54,412 nt of DNA from an uncultured Balneolaceae bacterium. GTDB lineage: Bacteria > Bacteroidota > Rhodothermia > Balneolales > Balneolaceae. The stretch is taken from contig CALJMB010000223.1 in NCBI GenBank assembly GCA_937982515.1, positions 1 to 54,412 on the forward strand, read 5' to 3'. Positions 8,601 to 16,139 of this stretch are shown here, piece by piece (within the stretch, counting starts at the first letter, position 1; each line of letters starts with the position of its first letter). The notes under the pieces were generated by a model, which saw only the letters and a program-made list of their open reading frames with translations, made no database searches and had not been told where the DNA came from. A program made the translations under genes and the position numbers.

Positions 8601-10507
8601 CCCTGCATCTACAATTTTCCGAAAGGATAGAACAGCATAGTGCCGTGCTTACAGACAATTTTACCCTGGAACCGAAGCGGGATATAAAAAACATCTTAGC
8701 AGAACGAAACACCGTTACTTTGTTTCTGGCACAACCGCTCCGGTCGGGACAGCATTACCGCGTCCGGGCAGAAGGCCTGCAGGATCTATTCGGAAATACG
8801 ATGCCGCCTGCTACTCTTGGAGAAACCTATATCCGGTTCGGACAGGCACAGAGGGGGGATATTGTCATCAATGAGATTCTGTTCACACGTATAGACGGCG
8901 GAGATCCCGAATTTGTCGAGCTCTACAACACGTCCGGAAGCAATTTCAATCTCTCCGGATGGAAACTGGGAGATGCGGCGGGCACCGTTACGCTGGGAGC
9001 AGACATGCAACTGCAGGCCGGTGAATATCTGGCACTGACCGATAACCCCGCCTTTGCCGACAGCCTGGACAATGTCAGGTATCTCGCGGGCTTTCCTTCG
9101 TTGAACGATGCCGGAGATGCCCTATATCTCCAAACAGATGCCGGCCTTACCATCGACTCCCTGTTTTACCGGGCAAACTGGGGCACTGCGGGAAAAGGCA
9201 TTTCGCTTGAGCGCATAGATCCGCTGGCGGCTTCCGGTGATCCCTCCAACTGGCAGTCTCACCCCGCATCCATGCCCTATTCTCCCGGCAGAGAAAATAC
9301 CTCCTTCCTGCCTGATGAAACGCCTCCGGAAGTAATCTTCTCCAAGCTGATCTCCGGCAACCGGATTCAGGTACAGTTCAATGAATTCATCGCCCTTACA
9401 CCTGAGCTCTCCTTCTCCTCAGACAGAACGCCAATGAGTGTTGAATCCTTCAATCCGGCTCAGGCCAATAAAGTTACGTTACAGCTTGCTCCCGCCAAAG
9501 CAAGCACTGCAGAGACAGCCGTAACCCTGACGATACAAAACCTGACCGATGTACGTGGTAACACAACCCCTGCAGCTGAAATACCCATCGCCCGCCGGCT
9601 TGAGCCTTCTTCGGTAGTTATCAATGAAATTATGTACAATCCTCTCAGCAATCCAGATGACAACCTTCCCGACCAGAGCGAATATGTGGAACTCCGAAAT
9701 ACAAAAGATTTTGCCGTATCGCTGGAAGGCCTGTACCTGCACGACGCTCCCGATGAAGACGGCGAAGTCCGTTCCCTCGTACCAGTTGCCACCACTACAA
9801 AATGGATCCCTGCGCAGGGTTTTGCTCTGATTTATGCAGATGAAGAGCCGGTATTCAACCGAAGTAAAACAGCCGGATTTTTCGGGATTGAACATTCCCA
9901 TGCTGCCTCGACCATTCGTATTGACAAAAGCAGCCTCAGCCTGGCTGCCACGGGCGATGCAGTATTCCTGGCCGACAGCACCGGAACGGTTATCGATTCT
10001 GTGTACTACAGTGAAAGCTGGCAGAATCCCAACCTGATCGACACAAGAGGCATTGCCCTGGAACGGATCCATCCGGCAGGGCCTGGCAATGACCGCTCCA
10101 ACTGGAGCTCCAGTGCCAGTGAAAAAGGAGGAACTCCCCTCTCGGAGAACTCGCTCTACCAGATTCCGGATCAGGCACCGGCTCAGGTAGGAATCCGTTT
10201 CTCTCCCAATCCGTTCTCTCCGGATAATGATGGGTTTGATGATAATCTGTTCATCAACTACAGGCTGGATGAACCAGATTACCTGGTGAAGGTTCATATT
10301 TATGACCGGTACGGGCGGCTGGTGCGCAAGCTGGCGGATGGGCGACCCGCCGGTTTTGAAGGTTCTCTGATCTGGGATGGCCGTAGAGATAATGGAACCA
10401 GAAACCGGATTGGAATTTATATTGTCGTCTTTGAAGCCTATAACAGCACCAACGGGAAAAACCGGGCTTTCAAAAAAACCGTAGTACTGGCCCGCATGCT
10501 CAATTAA
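5618..10507 (+). CDS. Giant secreted protein with five lamin tail domains
   Basis: 1629 residues. A signal peptide (about 1-22) is followed by an N-terminal beta-sandwich (about 25-225) resembling a concanavalin-A-like lectin fold. Five modules follow, each an Ig-like/SbsA-like segment (for example LTVQNVEDFNG, LTIDGLQDIFGN, LTVNGVKDIFGN) plus a lamin tail domain. The LTD starts are recognisable as GDVIINEF near 317, GDVFINEF near 571, GDVFITEF near 826, GDIVINEI near 1079 and SVVINEIM near 1331, about 255 residues apart. The last 100 residues (FSPNPFSPDNDGFDD, VHIYDRYGRLVRKL, LIWDGRRDNGT) form a FlgD-like/type IX-secretion-like C-terminal domain. Probably exported and surface-bound or shed; ligand unknown. 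It stands alone, just upstream of murI. Confidence 0.85.
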   Translation: MRFFVPLYLLLFTLSVVSGRGQSILFEDGFEDGEFISNPEWTGNTDEFAIININGNHLLQLDAKSAGSSYLSTPSTNTVGYWEFYINLDGFSPSNNNNAFIYLVSDIADLTGQVNGYALQAGENSSSDVFRLFKITNGEKDKEILTGITNISAGGDYRVKISRDISGNWELEVGTGYIGILNPEDTGTDNDYPSTSYFGIKVNYTKSNIKKFAFDFRIDIPPLLVTEISADVNWVDVSLNRAYNPATVQAYDFSINDDIGSPASVSFPEDNTIRLIYDNPLPSGKYMLTVQNVEDFNGEGIATTTTPFIQFDKFAPGDVIINEFMYDPPTGAAEYIELKNTSAKYLNIKNWQLGDNNSLNIITGTVHTLEPDGYLVIAADTTVLFNTFGYRPYVHMSSFPALNNSGDAVRIVTPEGETADSLTYTPVWGGNDVAVERRSDSVPALFPENWADSPHPLGGTPGLPNEAEEDRAPPGLTDIHIPDNRRLILAFDERLESSSASDKLHYSVSGDVAITSATVLSADSVQLALSSSLNNAVTYTLTIDGLQDIFGNATTGLDSAFTYYEISIADSGDVFINEFMSDPPGGSSEYVEIYNSSAKSLDLKGWTLSDNTGQLQIIRSASFILPPDSMVVIAPDQTLLAAYPEISLISMGTRFPSLNNNGDAIVIRNASSVLLDSLSYFSGWVNEATALERRTTAVSGVYSSNWGPAPNELGTPGRTNEIGPDVTPPGIADIHILDNHTIRLSLDERPDPGTFVQPSGYSITDGIAIDAVYLHSPNTVDLSLSSALQNASSYTLTVNGVKDIFGNVASGLDTTFTYFEILPVDSGDVFITEFMYEPPPGESEYIELYNRSDKSLDLKGWTINDNTGNARVIISEQHIFPPDSYVVIAPDQTLLKEHPDISLITMSNRFPVLNNSGDDLVIRSGSGQVLDSLRYTSAWGGAEKALERRTTLVPGIWQGNWGEASAGGSPGRPNSIPPDKSPPVLEKLTILSDTSLHLQFSERIEQHSAVLTDNFTLEPKRDIKNILAERNTVTLFLAQPLRSGQHYRVRAEGLQDLFGNTMPPATLGETYIRFGQAQRGDIVINEILFTRIDGGDPEFVELYNTSGSNFNLSGWKLGDAAGTVTLGADMQLQAGEYLALTDNPAFADSLDNVRYLAGFPSLNDAGDALYLQTDAGLTIDSLFYRANWGTAGKGISLERIDPLAASGDPSNWQSHPASMPYSPGRENTSFLPDETPPEVIFSKLISGNRIQVQFNEFIALTPELSFSSDRTPMSVESFNPAQANKVTLQLAPAKASTAETAVTLTIQNLTDVRGNTTPAAEIPIARRLEPSSVVINEIMYNPLSNPDDNLPDQSEYVELRNTKDFAVSLEGLYLHDAPDEDGEVRSLVPVATTTKWIPAQGFALIYADEEPVFNRSKTAGFFGIEHSHAASTIRIDKSSLSLAATGDAVFLADSTGTVIDSVYYSESWQNPNLIDTRGIALERIHPAGPGNDRSNWSSSASEKGGTPLSENSLYQIPDQAPAQVGIRFSPNPFSPDNDGFDDNLFINYRLDEPDYLVKVHIYDRYGRLVRKLADGRPAGFEGSLIWDGRRDNGTRNRIGIYIVVFEAYNSTNGKNRAFKKTVVLARMLN

Positions 10508-10587
10508 AAATTTAGAATTAGTAAATTAGGAATTAGAGCTATTTTCTTTATCATTCCTGATTCCTAATCCTAATTGATTCATCTGCC

Positions 10588-11418
10588 ATGACCAATACCT
10601 CTCCCATAGGTATCTTCGATTCCGGGTATGGCGGCCTTACGGTTATGAAAGAGATCGTCAAAGAGCTGCCGGATTATGATTATCTATATCTGGGCGATAA
10701 CGCCCGCGCCCCTTACGGCACCCGGTCGTTTACTACCATTTATGAGTATACGCTGGAGTGCGTTAAATACCTCTTTACACAGAACTGCCATCTGGTGATC
10801 CTGGCCTGCAATACGGCCTCTGCCAAGGCCCTCCGAAGTATTCAGCAAAAAGACTTGCCGAAGATAGATCCGGAACGAAGAGTATTGGGGGTTATCCGCC
10901 CAACCGCGGAAGTTATTGGCCGGCATTCCAAGACGGGACATGTCGGTATTTTGGGTACAAGCGGTACGGTTAATTCAGAATCATATGTCATAGAAATTAA
11001 AAAACAGTTTCCTGGCCTGCATATTTACCAGGAAGCCTGTCCCATGTGGGTGCCACTGGTGGAGAACAGAGAATATGATCGTCCCGGAGCGGACTATTTT
11101 ATAAAACAGCATGTAAACCGGATCATGACGAACTCAAATGAGATCGACACCCTGCTGTTGGCCTGCACCCACTACCCGTTGTTGATAGATAAAATACGGA
11201 TGCATGCCCCGGATCACGTCGCCATTTTAAGTCAGGGAGAAATTGTTGCTAAAAGCCTGGCCGACTACCTGAACAGGCATCCGGAGATAGACGAAAAGTG
11301 CTCTAAAAACGGAGGCAGGCGCTTTCTCACCACCGACTCCACTGAAGATTTTGACACACAGGGCCAGAAGTTTTACGGCACGGAGCTCTGTTCTGAATTT
11401 GTGCATCTTCAGGAATAA
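10588..11418 (+). CDS. murI: Glutamate racemase
   Basis: Converts L- to D-glutamate for peptidoglycan stem peptides. The 276-residue protein shows the family landmarks: GIFDSGYGGLTVMKEI near residues 8-23, the first catalytic Cys in LACNTASAKALR (about 73-84), GILGTSGTV, and the second catalytic Cys in LACTHYPLL (about 191). The ATG at 10588 is preceded by an AT-rich 80-base gap after the LTD protein. That gap holds imperfectly pairing AATTAGGA and TCCTAATT arms, which may act as a weak terminator. A cytoplasmic enzyme, essential in most walled bacteria. Confidence 0.96.
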   Translation: MTNTSPIGIFDSGYGGLTVMKEIVKELPDYDYLYLGDNARAPYGTRSFTTIYEYTLECVKYLFTQNCHLVILACNTASAKALRSIQQKDLPKIDPERRVLGVIRPTAEVIGRHSKTGHVGILGTSGTVNSESYVIEIKKQFPGLHIYQEACPMWVPLVENREYDRPGADYFIKQHVNRIMTNSNEIDTLLLACTHYPLLIDKIRMHAPDHVAILSQGEIVAKSLADYLNRHPEIDEKCSKNGGRRFLTTDSTEDFDTQGQKFYGTELCSEFVHLQE

Positions 11419-11584
11419 TTATGGAAGGCCACGAAAACACAAAAACACGAATTCTTGTTGTGATAAGGATCTTCTTCGGGTATAAGATATAGGGTAAATG
11501 ACGCCAGCTTCCCCTTATACTCTGTAGCGGCGAGCCGCGCTGTTACAGTATATTTCGTGTTTCTGTATCCCCACAAAGGCAATC

Positions 11585-12370
11585 TCAGCCAGAGAAGGCG
11601 TACAGAGCAATCGAGAGAGCTATAGATGCATTCAGGCTTTCCACGCGGGGAGAAGAGACCGGTGACGAAATGCGGGTTTTCATTCGTCCATCCGCTAAAC
11701 TACTCCGGATTCCATTGGCTTCATTGCCTACCACCAGTATGGTTTTTCCGGTCTTCTCTGCCGACCGCAGCTCCCGGGACCCCGGTCCGGCATCCAGCAA
11801 CACCACCTTCCACCCCTGCTGCTCAAAAAGGGGCAGATCGGCATCCAGATCCGCATTCAGGTAAGGCAACGAGCCTGTAGCGCCAGCCGTACTCCGCACC
11901 ACTTTGGGGTTAAAAAGATCTACCGAACCCTTGCCGGCCAGTATACCTTTAGCCCCAAACCAGCTCGCTGTACGAATAATTGTGCCCATGTTACCCGGAT
12001 CCTGAAGCCCATCGGTGGCTACAATGATACCCTGGGCACCGGCCAGATCCTGTACCATACTCTCCGGCGGCACTTCACATAATGCCAATACTCCCTGAGG
12101 ATTATCCGTATCCGCAATCTCCCGGAAGGTTGTACTCTCTATATTGAATGAATCGACCTGAGCAATTTCTGCTTCCCAGTCCGGTTCATCGAAGAAATTA
12201 CTTTTTTCATCAAAGTATAAGCTATCCACGCGGATCAGACCGTTTTTAATGACCTGCAACACAGCCCGTTCTCCTTCAATGATAAACAGCTGTTCTTTCT
12301 GGCGGTATTTTTTACGGTACAGTTTACGAAGAAGGGTTAATCTGGTATTTGAGGCCGGGCTGAGCTTCAT
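11585..12370 (-). CDS. TrmH/SpoU family RNA 2'-O-methyltransferase
   Basis: 261 residues. An N-terminal RNA-binding (SpoU_sub_bind-like) part, with RKLYRKKYRQKEQLFIIEGE near 15-34, precedes a SPOUT methyltransferase domain. The knot motifs are visible: motif 1 DGLQDPGNMGTIIRTA (about 122-137), motif 2 VVGNEANGI, and motif 3 RVESLNASIALSIALY at the C-terminus. It uses S-adenosylmethionine to methylate a ribose in rRNA or tRNA. Sequence alone does not say which; the rRNA enzyme RlmB is one possible relative. It starts with ATG at 12370 and shares a divergent promoter region with the aldehyde dehydrogenase gene. Confidence 0.88.
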   Translation of the reverse strand: MKLSPASNTRLTLLRKLYRKKYRQKEQLFIIEGERAVLQVIKNGLIRVDSLYFDEKSNFFDEPDWEAEIAQVDSFNIESTTFREIADTDNPQGVLALCEVPPESMVQDLAGAQGIIVATDGLQDPGNMGTIIRTASWFGAKGILAGKGSVDLFNPKVVRSTAGATGSLPYLNADLDADLPLFEQQGWKVVLLDAGPGSRELRSAEKTGKTILVVGNEANGIRSSLADGRMKTRISSPVSSPRVESLNASIALSIALYAFSG

Positions 12371-12525
12371 GGTTAATATTATTTGATCATTGAATTCTGT
12401 TACCTATCATTATTTTATCCCTGTTTAAAGAATGCACAGCATGAAATACTACAGCTTCAAAGCATAAAAAGTATGCTTATTTTAAACAGGAAAACATAAA
12501 TCAAGACCTAATATACACTATCATT
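12371..12525. promoter_or_regulatory. Divergent promoter region with nested inverted repeats
   Basis: Outer arms CCTGTTTAAA (12420-12429) and TTTAAACAGG (12481-12490) are perfect reverse complements 51 bases apart. Between them lies AAGCATA, AAAAG, TATGCTT (12460-12478), a 7-5-7 hairpin. The region must drive both the TrmH-family gene and the aldehyde dehydrogenase. Nested symmetry of this kind is what a dimeric regulator with two operator sites would leave, but no regulator gene is adjacent. Confidence 0.5.
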
Positions 12526-14052
12526 ATGGAATTTTTACGCAACCTGGGCATCGAAGGAAAAAACCATGGAACCAGTACCGGACAAAGGTTTTGGGGTACT
12601 GACGGAGGAGAGATCATTTCAAGCACTACGCCAATCGACGGATCACATATTACCGATACGTCGGTAACCACAAGACAGGAGTATGACGAAGTAGTGGAAA
12701 AAGCACAGGAAGCCTTTACTTCCTGGCGAATGGTACCCGCCCCTAAGCGGGGCGAAATTGTTCGGCAAATCGGGCTTGAGCTGCGAAAATATAAAACGGA
12801 TCTCGGCAGACTTATTTCTTATGAAATGGGGAAAATTTACCAGGAAGGATTAGGCGAAGTACAAGAGATGATCGATATCTGTGACTTCGCCGTCGGTTTG
12901 TCCCGGCAACTATACGGACTTACGATGCAATCTGAACGGCCGGAACACCGCATGTATGAGCAGTGGCACCCGCTGGGTATCTGTGGAATTATTTCCGCCT
13001 TTAATTTTCCGGTGGCTGTGTACAGCTGGAACGCTATGATCGCCACCGTATGCGGGGATGTGGTAATCTGGAAAGGCTCGGAAAAGACCCCTCTCTGCGG
13101 GGTGGCTGTGCAAAAAATCATTGCCAGAGTTCTCAAGAAAAATAATATTCCGGAAGGTGTTTTCAACCTTATAACAGGGGCACGCGAAGTCGGCGAATGG
13201 ATGGCACGGGACGAGCGCATCCCTCTTATCTCGGCAACGGGTTCCACACGCATGGGTAAAAAGGTAGCCCAAACAGTAGGTGCCCGTCTGGGGAAGACCA
13301 TCCTCGAACTTGGGGGCAATAATGCTGTTGTCATAACCAAAAATGCCGATCTGGAGATGGCCATACGTGCTACCGTATTTGGTGCAGCAGGCACTTGTGG
13401 ACAGCGCTGTACATCTACCCGTCGTCTTATTGTTCAGGAAGAGGTGTTTGACGAGGTGAAAGAACGACTAGTTGAACTGTATAAGAAAGTGAACATTGGC
13501 AACCCACTGAATGAGCAGACACTTGTTGGCCCCATGATCGACAAAGAAGCTGTAGAAAACATGCAAAAAGCATTAGAAGAGGTACAGAAAGCCGGCGGAG
13601 AGCTGATTTACGGCGGGGAGATATTGAAAGGAGAGAACTTAAAAGGAGGCCACTACGTACGCCCGGCTATAGTCGTTGCACAAAACGACTATGATATCGT
13701 TCAGGAAGAAACGTTTGCGCCTATCTTGTATCTCATAAAATATAAAGACCTTGAGGAGGCTGTTGCCCTTCATAACGGGGTCAGGCAGGGGCTCAGCTCT
13801 GCTATGTTCACGCTCAACATACGAGAGGCTGAAACATTCCTCAGTGCCAGAGGATCCGACTGTGGCATAGCAAATATCAATGTGGGAACCAGCGGGGCGG
13901 AAATCGGCGGGGCTTTCGGAGGTGAAAAAGAGACAGGCGGCGGGAGGGAATCGGGATCTGATGCCTGGAAAGCCTACATGCGGCGGCAAACGAATACCAT
14001 TAACTGGAGCAGCGAACTTCCGCTGGCTCAGGGTATTGAGTTTGAGGTATAG
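12526..14052 (+). CDS. Aldehyde dehydrogenase, ALDH7 (aminoadipate semialdehyde) type
   Basis: 508 residues, the usual length for ALDH7. The catalytic Cys lies in AGTCGQRCTSTRR near residue 300 and the general-base Glu in ILELGGNNAV near 263. The C-terminal NVGTSGAEIGGAFGGEKETG and SDAWKAYMRRQTNTINW are characteristic of ALDH7A1/AmaB relatives. By family, it would oxidise alpha-aminoadipic semialdehyde (piperideine-6-carboxylate) to aminoadipate with NAD+ in lysine catabolism, though broader aldehyde detoxification is possible. No other lysine-degradation gene is nearby, so the substrate is an inference. Start ATG at 12526; monocistronic. Confidence 0.9.
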   Translation: MEFLRNLGIEGKNHGTSTGQRFWGTDGGEIISSTTPIDGSHITDTSVTTRQEYDEVVEKAQEAFTSWRMVPAPKRGEIVRQIGLELRKYKTDLGRLISYEMGKIYQEGLGEVQEMIDICDFAVGLSRQLYGLTMQSERPEHRMYEQWHPLGICGIISAFNFPVAVYSWNAMIATVCGDVVIWKGSEKTPLCGVAVQKIIARVLKKNNIPEGVFNLITGAREVGEWMARDERIPLISATGSTRMGKKVAQTVGARLGKTILELGGNNAVVITKNADLEMAIRATVFGAAGTCGQRCTSTRRLIVQEEVFDEVKERLVELYKKVNIGNPLNEQTLVGPMIDKEAVENMQKALEEVQKAGGELIYGGEILKGENLKGGHYVRPAIVVAQNDYDIVQEETFAPILYLIKYKDLEEAVALHNGVRQGLSSAMFTLNIREAETFLSARGSDCGIANINVGTSGAEIGGAFGGEKETGGGRESGSDAWKAYMRRQTNTINWSSELPLAQGIEFEV

Positions 14053-14062
14053 AACCATAAAA

Positions 14063-14153
14063 CATGGATAACGCTGATCGGACAGAACCTCGCAAATAAG
14101 AGAGAAAAATAATAGGGCCTGCGCTTTTCCATCCGATTCGTGTTATCTATGTT
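14063..14153. repeat. Imperfect inverted repeat between convergent genes
   Basis: Arms CATGGATAACGCTGATCGGA and (reverse complement of the right side) CATAGATAACACGAATCGGA agree at most positions and face each other across about 50 bases. The unit resembles the dispersed GGATAACACGGATNGGA type repeat. It separates the aldehyde dehydrogenase from the DUF3078 gene and may serve as a terminator, although there is no T-run. Confidence 0.45.
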
Positions 14154-14158
14154 CTGAT

Positions 14159-15127
14159 TTACAGGATGCTGAAAGAGAACCCTACCGACAGCACCTGTTT
14201 GATCTGTACCTTCCTTGAAAAGTCATCATCATAAATTAGCACAAACTGAAAAATAGTGTTCAGATTATTGTTGATCTTCCCAACTATTTCATTTGCAAAA
14301 TGAACATCGGTGCTTTTGACGCTCCGCTGTAAATTAGTAAATGTCTCTAATGAGCTCACAAGCCTAACATTATTGGCTATAACCTGATTATAATTCAGTG
14401 CCACCGCATAACCAGGCTCAAAACGCAATGTTTCACCGGGGTCCAGCCCGTATCTGGTAGATAATGTGGTATCGGCGACAATGGTTTCTTTAAGAGCCAC
14501 ACCAGCTTCTGCAGAAAACGAGCTAAACGGCTTATAAGAGATACCAATGATTTGCGTCAAATAGGCCGGAGAAAAGAACTTGGATATAAGGATGGGATCT
14601 GTACCATCAGGTACATTATAATTAAACCCCTTATCAAACTGAGTTGAGATGTTAATATTTGCAAAAGCGCTCCACTCACTGTGATCAAACAGGTAGGAAA
14701 ATTTATTATTTACAGCAAGCCGGTCATCCGTTTTTCGTGTATCTTTTCCATCCAGTTGTGCTCTTCCGTACCGAAAATTGGTTGTCAGGTCATAACCGAA
14801 AGCATTTCTTCTGTACTGAAGATTAAATATAGTAGAACTGGTAACACTGATGGTATTGACCCCACCACCACTCCAATTCCTGAAGGAAGCCTGTGATCCG
14901 TTTAAAGTTCCCCCCCACGTGTGCTTCCATCCCCTGAGGGTATCGCTAATGATGATCGTGTTTTTTATCCGAGACATATCTCTGATCGAGATATCCCTAT
15001 CTCCTGATAAAAGCCTTCCTATTTCAATTGCTTCCTGGGCATAAGATACCTGTGTTGTACATATACATAAGAGCACTACCCAGAAAAAGCCGCCCGCTTT
15101 TCTCATACAAATGTGCCTGCATTTCAT
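14159..15127 (-). CDS. DUF3078 domain envelope protein
   Basis: 322 residues with an N-terminal signal peptide (hydrophobic FFWVVLLCICTTQVSYAQ ending near residue 30), so it is exported. The segment with WKHTWGGTLNGSQASFRNWSGGG through the YRRNAF and DDRLAVNNKFSY strands matches the DUF3078 family of Bacteroidota and relatives. The rest alternates as outer-membrane beta-barrel-like strands ending in the hydrophobic-aromatic strand VLSVGFSFSIL, typical of a barrel C-terminus. An outer-membrane location is likely; the function of the family is unknown. Convergent with the aldehyde dehydrogenase and downstream of the PyrR-like gene on the same strand (about 70 bases). Confidence 0.82.
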   Translation of the reverse strand: MKCRHICMRKAGGFFWVVLLCICTTQVSYAQEAIEIGRLLSGDRDISIRDMSRIKNTIIISDTLRGWKHTWGGTLNGSQASFRNWSGGGVNTISVTSSTIFNLQYRRNAFGYDLTTNFRYGRAQLDGKDTRKTDDRLAVNNKFSYLFDHSEWSAFANINISTQFDKGFNYNVPDGTDPILISKFFSPAYLTQIIGISYKPFSSFSAEAGVALKETIVADTTLSTRYGLDPGETLRFEPGYAVALNYNQVIANNVRLVSSLETFTNLQRSVKSTDVHFANEIVGKINNNLNTIFQFVLIYDDDFSRKVQIKQVLSVGFSFSIL

Positions 15128-15196
15128 TCTTCATAAAGGAGATCGTAAGTTATGATAAAATCTACTTTATAGAAAGTTTAAAAACGCAATATTTTT

Positions 15197-15706
15197 TCAT
15201 TCTGAGGTCAACTGTACCTCTAATATATCATTTCCTTCAGTGATTAAGGATACATGTTCATTTAGCTTGGTGGGCAAATTAAGCCCTACAAACTGTGCTT
15301 CGATCGGAAGTTTTCGATGCCCTCTGTCAACCAATACAACAGTATGAACTTCGTCTATCCCTACCTGCCGGGAAAGTAATTCCAGAGCTTCGAACATGGT
15401 CTTCCCTGTAAAAATGACATCGTCTACCAAAACCATAAATTTATTCTCTAACTCTGCTTTCGAAAGTGCCGGGCGATTCTCGTCATTACGGGGCACTAAC
15501 AGCGCTAACCTTTTCACCTCGTTAGAATAAACAGCCGAGAGATATATCCTTAATTTCTCTGCTACCAGTGAACCCCTGTTATTAATACCCAAAAGCACCA
15601 CCGGTTTATCTTTTCTGTTGCTCTCTGCTATTTGGTAGGCAATACGTTTCAGAGAGCGTTCGATACGGCCGGCATCCATCAATGTCAAAGAATTATTTGC
15701 AACCAT
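15197..15706 (-). CDS. pyrR: PyrR-like phosphoribosyltransferase
   Basis: 169 residues, type I phosphoribosyltransferase fold. The PRPP-binding loop VLVDDVIFTGKTMFEAL lies near residues 92-108 and VVLLGINNRGSLVAEKL near 32-48; VVLVDRGHRKLPIEAQFVG is the hood-side PyrR signature. In PyrR proteins this fold binds UMP and controls pyrimidine genes by attenuation and/or has uracil phosphoribosyltransferase activity. No pyrimidine biosynthesis operon is adjacent (pyrF is 7.5 kb away on the other strand), so the regulatory role is not supported by context. The ATG at 15706 shares an upstream region with the divergent small membrane protein. Confidence 0.82.
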   Translation of the reverse strand: MVANNSLTLMDAGRIERSLKRIAYQIAESNRKDKPVVLLGINNRGSLVAEKLRIYLSAVYSNEVKRLALLVPRNDENRPALSKAELENKFMVLVDDVIFTGKTMFEALELLSRQVGIDEVHTVVLVDRGHRKLPIEAQFVGLNLPTKLNEHVSLITEGNDILEVQLTSE

Positions 15707-15836
15707 GCAATTTTTTTCGGTTTATATATTATAACTATGTCATCATGATACAAATTAAAGATACTAACGTGCGTTGATATCTTAAAGTATCCGCTTAACC
15801 TAATCTATTAGTCATCTAATTATCAAGGAGTTTATT

Positions 15837-16139
15837 ATGATTCAACGTCTTACCAATACTCAACTGATTATTACCGGCACCGCAGTTGCCGGCAGCGCCA
15901 TGATTGGGCTTCTCCTGCTCTCCAGAAGCAGGAGTACCAACCAGACATCGGTTGCTAGCCCTATCACTAAAATTGCAGACTGGGTCGATGCAAAAGGGAA
16001 AGCTCTTATTCCTAAAAACTCCGGCCATTTAGAGCATCTCCACGGTGGTATTCGAAGACGCCTGAAACGCCACATTCCTGATCTTTATGAAGCTACCGAG
16101 CATCTCTATCTAAACGAGCCGTATCTTACAGGTGCGTAA
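15837..16139 (+). CDS. Small membrane-anchored protein of unknown function
   Basis: 100 residues. One hydrophobic segment (TQLIITGTAVAGSAMIGLLL, about 8-27) is followed by a basic turn (SRSRSTN) and a soluble tail with a His- and Arg-rich stretch (HLEHLHGGIRRRLKRHIPD). A clear Shine-Dalgarno AAGGAG sits 6 bases before the ATG, stronger than for most genes here, which argues that the gene is real. Its stop overlaps the GTG start of the DUF2851 gene by 8 bases, implying translational coupling. I do not recognise the family. Confidence 0.72.
   Translation: MIQRLTNTQLIITGTAVAGSAMIGLLLLSRSRSTNQTSVASPITKIADWVDAKGKALIPKNSGHLEHLHGGIRRRLKRHIPDLYEATEHLYLNEPYLTGA

Noticed and set aside
9479..10297. 272-residue antisense open frame inside the lamin-tail gene
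   Set aside because: Antisense shadow of a well-supported coding region; no domain features of its own.
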